Assembly (NCBI GenBank): GCA_022701925.1
Contig: JAKONM010000244.1
Coordinates: forward strand, 1-13,147
Direction: 5' to 3'
DNA from: Microbacteriaceae bacterium
GTDB taxonomy: Bacteria > Actinomycetota > Actinomycetes > Actinomycetales > Microbacteriaceae
Length of the DNA stretch: 13,147 bases
The position numbers and the translations under genes are program-made. The notes below the pieces were generated by a model, which had not been told where the DNA came from, did not search any database, and worked only from the letters and a program-made list of their open reading frames with translations. This document shows positions 7,485 through 13,147 of this stretch, piece by piece. Every line of letters begins with the position of its first letter. Within the stretch, counting starts at the first letter, position 1.

Positions 7485-7616
7485 ATGTACGTCTCCCCCA
7501 CGATCACCACCATCGGCACGCTGGCCGACATGACCCGCGCCTTCAACAAGATCGGCGGCCAGGCGGACCAGTACTCGGCGTCCATCCCGGTCGTCGGGTC
7601 GCTCGTCTCCCGCTGA
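7485..7616 (+). CDS. Lasso-type RiPP precursor peptide
   Basis: A 43-residue peptide with a strong ribosome binding site (AGGAG, six bases before ATG). The leader carries Tyr2-x-x-Pro5-x-Ile7-x-x-x-Gly11-Thr-Leu, matching the YxxPxLxxxG motif bound by B1 proteins, and continues LADMT to Thr17. A Thr at the penultimate leader position is usual, so the predicted cut is after Arg18. The core would then start Ala19-Phe-Asn-Lys-Ile-Gly-Gly and contain a single acidic residue, Asp28, and end PVVGSLVSR. Asp28 would be core position 10, outside the usual 7-9; starting at Phe20 or Asn21 would give rings of 9 or 8. The last residue is Arg, with Ser42 penultimate. It is followed by a hairpin and then the B2 gene. 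The precursor role is well supported by motif and neighbours; the ring is not. Confidence 0.88.
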   Translation: MYVSPTITTIGTLADMTRAFNKIGGQADQYSASIPVVGSLVSR

Positions 7617-7630
7617 ACCGGAGACCGGTC

Positions 7631-7666
7631 GAGGAGACCCGCGCTCCGGCGAGCGCGGGTCCCCTC
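7631..7666 (+). promoter_or_regulatory. Hairpin between precursor and B2: attenuator or partial terminator
   Basis: GACCCGCGCT (7636-7645) pairs perfectly with AGCGCGGGTC (7652-7661) around CCGGCG; after one A-C mismatch, GAGG (7631-7634) pairs with CCTC (7663-7666). It begins 14 bases after the precursor stop and ends three bases before the B2 ATG at 7670, so it covers the place where B2's ribosome binding site should be. It probably lowers expression of B2 relative to precursor. Confidence 0.7.
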
Positions 7667-7669
7667 GTC

Positions 7670-8119
7670 ATGAGAGCCCCGGTGACGCGGGGCGACGTCC
7701 TGCAGCGGATGAAGGCGCTGGTGTGGGCGGTCCGGTTCGAGTGGTCGATCCGGCACCGGACGCTGGACCGCCTGTGCGCGATCGCCGGCATCCGCTTCCG
7801 GCCGGGCGCGACCACCACGACCGCCGGCTCCGGCGTGTTGAGCCGAGACGACCTGAACACGGCGCGAGCAGTGCGTCAGGTGTTCCGCCACTGGCCCTTC
7901 GGTCGCGGCTCGTGCCTGCGCGAGGCGCTGGTGCTGGGGCGGCTGCTGCGCTACCGCGAGCCGACCCTCAGCATCGGCGTGCGCCGTCACGAGGGCGTCG
8001 TGGAGGCCCACGCGTGGCTGGAGTTCGACGGGCTCGTCCTCGACCCGCTGGCCGCCGACTACCTGCGACTCGGATCAGGCCTCGGCGTCCCCGGCGAGGT
8101 CGAAGGCGGCGGCCTGTAG
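7670..8119 (+). CDS. Lasso-peptide B2 leader peptidase (transglutaminase-like)
   Basis: A 149-residue protein of the transglutaminase-like Cys protease group that removes the leader once B1 has bound it. The catalytic Cys82 lies in GRGSCLREALVLGRLLR-type sequence (78-94), His114 in VEAHAWLEFDG (111-121), with Asp120 or Asp125 as the acidic partner. LSIGVRRHEG before the His block is typical. The ATG at 7670 is the first in frame after the precursor but has no clear ribosome binding site, since the hairpin occupies that place; ATG at 7709 (MKALVWAVRF) is an alternative. It is read with the precursor. Its last 15 codons overlap the convergent ABC transporter gene, and the normal C-terminal part of the family may be replaced by the Gly/Glu-rich end (136-149). 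Confidence 0.88.
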   Translation: MRAPVTRGDVLQRMKALVWAVRFEWSIRHRTLDRLCAIAGIRFRPGATTTTAGSGVLSRDDLNTARAVRQVFRHWPFGRGSCLREALVLGRLLRYREPTLSIGVRRHEGVVEAHAWLEFDGLVLDPLAADYLRLGSGLGVPGEVEGGGL

Positions 8120-9931
8120 GTCGAACATCTCGCGGTAGTAGCCGCCGGCGGCCATCAGCTGCTCGTGGGTGCCCTGCTCGATCACCGCACCGGCGTCCAG
8201 CACCACGATGCGGTCGGCACGGCGCGCGCTCGCGAAGCGGTGAGTGACCAGGAGCACCGTGCGGTCGGCGAGCACGGTGGACATCGCCTCGTACAGCTCC
8301 GCCTCCGCCCGGGGGTCCAGGGCCGCCGTCGGCTCGTCGAGCACGACCAGCGGCGCATCGCGGAACAGCGCTCGCGCCATGGCGACCCGCTGCCACTGCC
8401 CGGTCGACAGGTCGGAGCCGTCGGGATACCGGGTCGAGAGCAGGGTGTCGAACCCGCCGGCGAGCCGGTGGGCGGCGGCGTCCGCCCCCGCTGCCCCGGC
8501 GGTCCGCTCGATCGCGCTGCGATCCGCCATCCGGGACTCGTCCCCGACCCCGATGTTCTCGAGCAGGGTCAGCTCGTACCGGACGAAGTCCTGGAACAGG
8601 ACCGCGATCGACCGGGCGACCTGCTCCTGGTCGAGTTCCCGCAGGTCCTCGCCGTCCCACCGCACGGAGCCCGACGTCGGGGTGTACAGGTTGGCGAGCA
8701 GCTTGCTGACCGTCGTCTTGCCCGAGCCGTTCGGCCCGACCAGCGCGACCGTCTCCCCCCGGCGCAGGGTCAGCGTCACGTCGCGGACGGCGGGCGTCGC
8801 CGCCCCGGGGTACTGGAAGTCGACGTCCCGAAGCTCGATCCGCTCGAACGTCCTCGGCGTCCCCCTCCCCGCCCTCGGCGGGATCCGACCGAGCGCCTCG
8901 AACCGCTCCACGTCCTCGATGAACATCCCCGCCTCGAGCATCGAGGAGGCGCCGTCGAACAGCTGCTGCAGCCTGCCGCCGAGCAGGACCACTGCCGCCA
9001 GGGTGGCTCCTGCGACGGGCAGCGAGAGGCTGCGCTGGTCGATGAGCGCCAGCAGCACCGCCACGGCGGCCCCGGCGAGCACGGCTCCCGCTGCCGCGGA
9101 GAGCGCGGCGATGCGCACGCGACGTCCCACCTTCCGTCGCAGCTCGCGCAGGTACTCGGCGTAGTTGCGGTCGAACCGGTCGCGCAGCCAGCCCCGCAGC
9201 ACGAAGGCCCGCACCTCCTTGGCCGGCCCGCGCTCCGACATCAGCTCGATCAGCGCGAACCGCTCACGCACGTTGCGGGTGGTGCGCAGCGCGAACTCCC
9301 ACTCCAGCCGTCCGCCGCGTCGAGCCAGCCAGAAGAAGGGCAGGCCCGCCAGCAGGATCACCGGGACCACCAGGGGCTGCAGCGCCAGCACCGCGAGCAT
9401 CAGCCCCGCGATGCCGAGGACTCCCCCCACGAGGCCGATCGCGCCCTGCGCGAGCTGCAGCGGCTTCAGCAGCGCGTTCGACTTGATGCGCTGCAGCCGG
9501 TCGAAGTAGTCGTCGCCCTCGAAGGCCAGCAGCGGCATCGAGACCGCGGCCTCCAGCACCCGCTGCCAGGTGTCCCGCACCACCAGCTCGCCGAGGAGCA
9601 CCTGGAACTGGCCCTGCAGGGCGGTCAGCACGGACACGACGCCGCTGACGACCACGATGAGCAGCAGCGGAGGCAGCACCGCCGAGACCGGAGCCCCGCC
9701 CAGCAGGGCGTCCAGACCGACCTTCGTCAGCACGACCTGCGCCGCGATCCCGGCGGCGCTCACCGCCTGCACCGACCAGACGATGAAGGACGAGCGGGGA
9801 TCGACGCGGCGCAGCAGGCGGAACGCCTCGACGACCTGGGGCACCAGCCCGCGCAGACGCTTCCGCGCCAGCCGCCCCTCCACCGCCTCGCGGTAGGGAT
9901 CGAAGCGCACGCCGTCCTCGTCATCGGCCAC
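8075..9931 (-). CDS. ABC exporter with fused membrane and ATPase domains (lasso D protein)
   Basis: A 618-residue exporter: six hydrophobic segments between about residues 45 and 310, then the ATPase with Walker A GPNGSGKTT (399-407), Q-loop Gln447 in LFQDF, signature LSTGQ (508-512, variant of LSGGQ), Walker B LVVLDE (528-533) and His564. There is no N-terminal C39 peptidase, which fits a cluster where B2 does the cutting. It likely exports the mature peptide and gives immunity. The GTG at 9931 is chosen because GGGAGGA lies six bases upstream; an ATG at 9988 would add 19 residues but its nearest purine-rich site is about 20 bases away. The gene is alone on the minus strand, convergent with B2 and divergent from the secreted protein gene. 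Confidence 0.88.
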   Translation of the reverse strand: MADDEDGVRFDPYREAVEGRLARKRLRGLVPQVVEAFRLLRRVDPRSSFIVWSVQAVSAAGIAAQVVLTKVGLDALLGGAPVSAVLPPLLLIVVVSGVVSVLTALQGQFQVLLGELVVRDTWQRVLEAAVSMPLLAFEGDDYFDRLQRIKSNALLKPLQLAQGAIGLVGGVLGIAGLMLAVLALQPLVVPVILLAGLPFFWLARRGGRLEWEFALRTTRNVRERFALIELMSERGPAKEVRAFVLRGWLRDRFDRNYAEYLRELRRKVGRRVRIAALSAAAGAVLAGAAVAVLLALIDQRSLSLPVAGATLAAVVLLGGRLQQLFDGASSMLEAGMFIEDVERFEALGRIPPRAGRGTPRTFERIELRDVDFQYPGAATPAVRDVTLTLRRGETVALVGPNGSGKTTVSKLLANLYTPTSGSVRWDGEDLRELDQEQVARSIAVLFQDFVRYELTLLENIGVGDESRMADRSAIERTAGAAGADAAAHRLAGGFDTLLSTRYPDGSDLSTGQWQRVAMARALFRDAPLVVLDEPTAALDPRAEAELYEAMSTVLADRTVLLVTHRFASARRADRIVVLDAGAVIEQGTHEQLMAAGGYYREMFDLQAAAFDLAGDAEA

Positions 9932-10111
9932 GCCCCATCCTCCCGCGGCGCTGACGGTGCCGGCGAGACGGACGCCGTCGGCGCTCATCGCCGATCCGAG
10001 GCGCCCCTCCCACTGGGGTGGAGCGGGTCGCACATTTCTGCCGGTTCCGCCACTAATGCCTCGGTCCATGACACATGCTCGATGAAGCGCATGAGGAATT
10101 GGGGGATTCCA
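9932..10111. other. Divergent intergenic region between exporter and secreted-protein gene
   Basis: About 180 bases separating two divergent starts, less GC-rich at the right end than its surroundings. No confident -35/-10 pair was found on either strand. A small stem GGAAT (10095-10099) / ATTCC (10106-10110) places the GGGGG ribosome binding run of the secreted-protein gene in its loop, directly before the ATG at 10112. Confidence 0.4.
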
Positions 10112-11419
10112 ATGCAACATCGATCTCGAAGAACCATCGTCACGGGTGCAGCGCTCGCTGCGCTGCTCATCCTGCCTGCCGTCTGCGCGGTCGGGTCCGT
10201 CGACGCATCCGCCGCAGAACCGAGCGGGAACCCGTTCGGAGCGCAGAGCTTCTGGCGCACATCGCTGCGCACCGCACCGGTCGACTCGAATTCGCAGGCG
10301 ATGGTCGACTACATGGTCGGCACGATCACCGATCGCTACGGGGGCGTCGCCGCGTTCAACGCGCACCAGTACAACAGCGCCCTCTACACCGTGGATGCCT
10401 CGACCCCCACGCAGGACGTGGCGTTCAACGACTGCCAGCGCAAGGGGTACACCCCGAGCGGCCTGACCGGCCCAGGCGGCTACTTCACCGAGGTCCCCAT
10501 CCCCGCGAACGCGGTGGCGGCGAACGGGACGGACGGCGAGCTGTCGGTGTACTCGAGCGCCACGGACCAGCTGTGGGAGTTCTGGGTCGCCCAGAAGCAT
10601 TCGGACGGGCGCTGGAGCGCGTGCTGGGGCGGGCGGCTCGACCACGTGTCCACGAGCGCCGGCGCGTTCCCCGGGCAGTTCGGCGCCACCGCGACCAGCC
10701 TGCCCAACGCCGGCGGGCTGGTGCGCTACTCCGAGATCGCCTCCGGCCGCATCGACCACCTGATGTCGCTCGACATTCCCAACCCGGCGGTCTGGTCGAA
10801 GTTCCGCTGGCCGGCCCAGCGCAGCGACGGATCGGACCCGAACGCGGCCGCGATGCCCGAGGGCAGCCGCATGCGTCTGGACCCGTCGATCGATGTGACG
10901 AGACTCGGATTGACCCCGGCAGGCGTCACCATCGCGAGGGCGGCACAGGAGTACGGCTTCGTGGTGGTCGACAAGTCGGGCTCGGTGTCCGTGCTCGCCG
11001 AGGCGAAGCCCGCCGCGGACGCCTCCTCCCCCGACCCGTGGCGCACCCTGCTCGGCGGGCCCGACTACGCGGTGCTGAAGAACTTCCCGTGGAGCCGCAT
11101 GCAGGTGGTCGCGGACGGGTGGCGCGGCCCCGCAGCCGCTGTCGCCGCGAGCTCGTCCGTCGCCCTCGCCCAGGAGGAGACGGTGCCTGCGCGGTCGGAG
11201 CAGACACCCGTGAGCACGTCGCCGCTGCCGGCCGCGCCCCACGCCCCGACGACGTCCGACGCCCCGCGCCAGCCGCAGCCGCAGCCGATCGACTCGAAGG
11301 CGAAGGCGAAGGCGAAGGCAAAGGCAAAGGCAAAGGCAAAGGCGAAGGCAAAGGCAAAGGCAAAGGCGAAGGCGAAGGCAAAGGCAAAGGCGAAGGCGAA
11401 GGCGAAGGCAAAGGCCTGA
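10112..11419 (+). CDS. Secreted protein of unknown function with a poly-(Lys-Ala) tail
   Basis: A 435-residue protein. A Sec signal peptide covers about residues 1-35 (RSRR, hydrophobic 10-28, ASAA before EPS). The mature domain (about 38-300) has LWEFWVAQ (154-161), WSACWGGRLDHVS (168-180), PGQFGATATSLP (187-198) and WPAQRSDGSDPNA (233-245). This resembles a domain seen in uncharacterised actinobacterial secreted proteins; I do not know its function. One Cys pair is possible (Cys108, Cys171). Residues 340-395 are Ala/Pro/Ser-rich and disordered, and the last 40 residues are 20 Lys-Ala repeats, giving a +20 tail that could bind anionic cell-wall or capsule polymers (inference). The ATG at 10112 has GGGGGA five bases upstream; in-frame ATGs at 10082 and 10091 have poorer sites. 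It lies at the edge of polysaccharide genes read the same way. Confidence 0.8.
   Translation: MQHRSRRTIVTGAALAALLILPAVCAVGSVDASAAEPSGNPFGAQSFWRTSLRTAPVDSNSQAMVDYMVGTITDRYGGVAAFNAHQYNSALYTVDASTPTQDVAFNDCQRKGYTPSGLTGPGGYFTEVPIPANAVAANGTDGELSVYSSATDQLWEFWVAQKHSDGRWSACWGGRLDHVSTSAGAFPGQFGATATSLPNAGGLVRYSEIASGRIDHLMSLDIPNPAVWSKFRWPAQRSDGSDPNAAAMPEGSRMRLDPSIDVTRLGLTPAGVTIARAAQEYGFVVVDKSGSVSVLAEAKPAADASSPDPWRTLLGGPDYAVLKNFPWSRMQVVADGWRGPAAAVAASSSVALAQEETVPARSEQTPVSTSPLPAAPHAPTTSDAPRQPQPQPIDSKAKAKAKAKAKAKAKAKAKAKAKAKAKAKAKAKAKAKAKA
11297..11416 (+). repeat. 20-unit hexamer repeat AAGGCN coding for Lys-Ala
   Basis: Twenty perfect in-frame copies of AAGGCN occupy 120 bases; the third Ala base alternates between G and A in small runs and is C only in the last copy, directly before the TGA. 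The sense strand is purine-rich. Such repeats expand and contract by slippage; each step changes the tail by two residues without a frameshift. Confidence 0.97.
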
Positions 11420-11714
11420 CGGCTTCTGCCGGGGCGCTCGGAGCGGGACTCGTCGAGCGCCGGAAGGGCGACTCCTGGCCGCTCCGCCGCGGCACATCGG
11501 CTCACCGGACATTGCCGGCTGGGCGAGGGCCTGGCGGCCATCCGGCTCCTGTGGGACGATTGCGCGGCGTCGTCGCCAGCGGGGGTGGGCGAGGACTCGG
11601 TCGATGAGAACCGGACGCTCGTGAGCCGGTGCCCTTCACCGCGCTGCGCTGCGACGCCCGCCTGAAGCCCGACCGAAGCGAGGTACGACCATCGCCGCCA
11701 CTGGACCGATCGCC
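11420..11714. other. 295-nt intergenic region before the Wzz-like gene
   Basis: It contains the hairpin at 11433-11461 and, near its end, the ribosome binding site GCGAGG at 11678-11683. Between them no credible gene was found; no clear promoter hexamers were seen, though a promoter for the Wzz/ligase pair should lie here. Confidence 0.5.
11433..11461 (+). terminator. Hairpin after the secreted-protein gene
   Basis: GGCGCTCG (11433-11440) pairs with CGAGCGCC (11454-11461); inside, GAG and CTC can add three pairs. It begins 14 bases after the stop codon. No T-run follows. It probably terminates or protects the transcript. Confidence 0.5.
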
Positions 11715-12575
11715 TTGACGGAACCCTCCCGGATCACGGGGACGCGAAACCGTCCAGTGCCGGCCCAGCGGCCGCTCAGCCTGCTCGGGCTGGCCGACGT
11801 CCATAGACGTTCCCTGATCGCTCTGATCCTGCTGTTCGTCGCAGGCGGGTTGACGGTCGGCGCCCTGTCGCCCGTCACCTACACCGCTCAGGCGCAGATG
11901 CTCGCCGCTGGCACGAGCGTGGACGCGGCTGCGGTGCCCTCGTTCACCCAAGCCGGGCAGTCGCTCGCGCAGACCTACAGCAGGGTCTTCTCCGGAGACT
12001 CGGTGCAGCGCGCCCTGCTGAAGACCGGCTTCAACCCCGCCGACGAGACGGTCTCCGCGTCGCCGATCGCGGCGACGAGCGTCGTGCTCATCGAGGCGAC
12101 CGGTCCGTCCCCCGCGGCCGCGACACGGCTGGCGAACGACTCCGTGTCCGCGCTGCAGACGACGGTGAACGCCCTGCTCGACAACTCCTCGGCGGTCGAC
12201 AGGACCAAGTCGCAGATCGAAGCAGCGCTCACCGAGGTCGCTGACGCGAACTCCACGATCAAATCCCTCGACCGGAGGGAGGTCGACCAGAACTCGGCCG
12301 CCTACGGCGAGGCGAGCGCGAGGCTCAGCACCGCCCAGGCGAACGCCGACGCACTGAAGACTCTGCTCACCGATCAGATCAGCGGCAGCGTCGCGGCCAA
12401 CGGCATCGCGCCGCTCTCCTCCGCTGCGGTCACGGAGTCGAACTCGCGGCAGCGCTTCCAGCTCTGGGGCGCCGTCGGCCTCGTGGCCGGAATCGGGGTC
12501 TGGCTGGTGATCTCCCTGATCCGGTCCGCGCGACTGCAGCGCAGCCGCGGATCACGGCGCGCGACCCCGCAGTGA
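11715..12575 (+). CDS. Wzz-like polysaccharide chain-length regulator without kinase domain
   Basis: A 286-residue protein with a cytoplasmic N-terminus, a helix at about 33-51, an extracytoplasmic domain and a second helix at about 249-269, ending in a short basic tail. The Wzz-type pattern is clear after the first helix: YTAQAQMLA (56-64), AQTYSRVFSGDSVQRALL (85-102) and SVVLIEATGPSPAAATRLAN (122-141). Residues 160-222 are predicted coiled coil. No Walker motifs follow, so it has no tyrosine kinase part. It likely sets chain length for the polymerase encoded next, whose GTG overlaps its stop (GTGA). The start is uncertain: TTG at 11715 is the first ordinary start in frame and has a weak ribosome binding site, while a good site (GCGAGG, ending at 11683) stands in front of an in-frame ATC at 11691. 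Confidence 0.8.
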   Translation: MTEPSRITGTRNRPVPAQRPLSLLGLADVHRRSLIALILLFVAGGLTVGALSPVTYTAQAQMLAAGTSVDAAAVPSFTQAGQSLAQTYSRVFSGDSVQRALLKTGFNPADETVSASPIAATSVVLIEATGPSPAAATRLANDSVSALQTTVNALLDNSSAVDRTKSQIEAALTEVADANSTIKSLDRREVDQNSAAYGEASARLSTAQANADALKTLLTDQISGSVAANGIAPLSSAAVTESNSRQRFQLWGAVGLVAGIGVWLVISLIRSARLQRSRGSRRATPQ

Positions 12576-13147
12576 CCGTCACGGCCCTGGTCGGCGCGGT
12601 CCCGGGATCGAGCCGTCTTCGCACCCGCGTCCGCAAGCGCTACTGGGCGCACGACCTCGGCTTCTGGCTGGTGCTGGCCGGACTGCTGGCGAACTGCTTC
12701 GCGGGTCACTGGAGCGACATGCGCATCCCCGGTCCGGTCGACCGGGTGCTGCTGGCCGTGGGCTTCGCGGTCGAATACCGACGTGCCCGTCGCGCAGGGG
12801 TGCTCCCCCGCCCCACGACCACCGCCTTCCTCCTCGCCGCAGCCACCATCTGGGCGGTCGTCTCCTGGCTGGCCGCCCCGATCCGCAACCAGACCGGGCT
12901 GTTCACGCTCCTCGACCACTACGTGATCCCGCTGATCCTGTTCTCCGCTGCGCCACTGCTGTTCGGGACCCGGCACCGTCGCTTCGTGCTGGCGGCCTCG
13001 TTCGCCGTCTTCGGGATCTACCTGGGCTTCACCGCGATCGCGCAGACCCTGCAGCTGGGCCCGCTGGTGTTCCCCGGCTACATCCTGGATCCCTCTGTCG
13101 GCATCCACGCCGACCGCGCTCGTGGGCCGTACGTCGAGGCGGTGAAC
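12572..13147 (+). CDS. O-antigen ligase / polymerase-like protein, N-terminal part (runs off the window)
   Basis: An open frame of 192 codons without stop to the window end. The GTG at 12572 overlaps the preceding stop by four bases (GTGA), implying coupling to the Wzz-like gene. After a basic N-terminus (RLRTRVRKRYW) come hydrophobic segments at about 34-48, 62-70, 85-102, 115-131 and 137-157. The sequence GIHADRARGPYVEAVN at the end (177-192) resembles the conserved RxxGxxxNPN-like region of the O-antigen ligase family, which comes before the large extracytoplasmic loop. It resembles in kind, but not closely in sequence, the ligase-like protein at 125-1531. The part with the conserved His lies outside the window. 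Confidence 0.8.
   Translation, partial: MTVTALVGAVPGSSRLRTRVRKRYWAHDLGFWLVLAGLLANCFAGHWSDMRIPGPVDRVLLAVGFAVEYRRARRAGVLPRPTTTAFLLAAATIWAVVSWLAAPIRNQTGLFTLLDHYVIPLILFSAAPLLFGTRHRRFVLAASFAVFGIYLGFTAIAQTLQLGPLVFPGYILDPSVGIHADRARGPYVEAVN

Noticed and set aside
11297..11416. Hexamer repeat as a CRISPR-like or origin iteron array
   Set aside because: Units are contiguous without spacers, in frame with the gene, and encode Lys-Ala up to the stop codon.
8165..11419. Plus-strand open frame of 1084 codons ending with the secreted protein
   Set aside because: The stretch before 10112 is antisense to the exporter; the signal peptide and ribosome binding site fix the real start at 10112.
8075..11512. Minus-strand open frame of 1145 codons covering exporter and beyond
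   Set aside because: Only the part up to 9931 (or 9988) shows protein family patterns; the remainder is the antisense of the secreted-protein gene, kept open by high GC.
11065..11541. Minus-strand frame with a Phe-Ala repeat
   Set aside because: It is simply the antisense of the AAGGCN hexamer repeat; no ribosome binding site and no other protein pattern.

Overview
The window is GC-rich actinobacterial DNA. Codon third positions are almost all G/C, GTG and TTG starts occur, and genes are packed with ATGA, TGATG and GTGA overlaps. The protein types suggest a Microbacteriaceae-like organism (inference; there is no rRNA or other taxonomic marker). No tRNA, rRNA, CRISPR array or insertion sequence was seen.

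Layout. (1) Positions 1-4020, all on the minus strand, hold an exopolysaccharide block: UDP-glucose 6-dehydrogenase, then a 420-nt gap, a membrane-anchored SGNH-hydrolase-like protein, an O-antigen ligase/polymerase-like membrane protein, and the first seven codons of a probable Wzz-type chain-length regulator cut by the window edge. (2) Positions 4184-9931 hold a lasso-peptide-type RiPP cluster. A 43-residue precursor (7485-7616) and a B2-type leader peptidase run rightwards. Divergently from a 117-bp region run an HprK-like kinase, a nucleotidyltransferase-like protein, a PqqD-like leader-binding protein (B1) and an asparagine-synthetase-like cyclase (C). An ABC exporter (D) lies on the minus strand and overlaps the end of B2 tail to tail. 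(3) Positions 10112-13147, plus strand, return to surface-polysaccharide genes: a secreted protein ending in 20 Lys-Ala repeats, a Wzz-like two-helix protein, and the first 192 codons of a second O-antigen ligase-like protein.

How it works together (inference from family knowledge). B1 binds the precursor leader (Tyr2-x-x-Pro5-x-Ile7-x-x-x-Gly11), B2 cuts it off, C activates an acidic side chain for ring closure, the kinase and nucleotidyltransferase modify the peptide, and D exports it. This gene set resembles the paeninodin/pseudomycoidin type of modified lasso cluster known from bacilli. The core does not fit the usual rules: if Thr17 is the customary -2 Thr, the only acidic core residue, Asp28, falls at position 10 rather than 7-9, and the peptide ends in Arg rather than Ser.

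Other points of interest are a long hairpin between the precursor and B2, an SGNH-like protein in which the usual catalytic residues all appear replaced, and the polycationic Lys-Ala tail encoded by a pure hexamer repeat. The RiPP cluster sits inside an exopolysaccharide locus with ligase/Wzz-like pairs on both sides.
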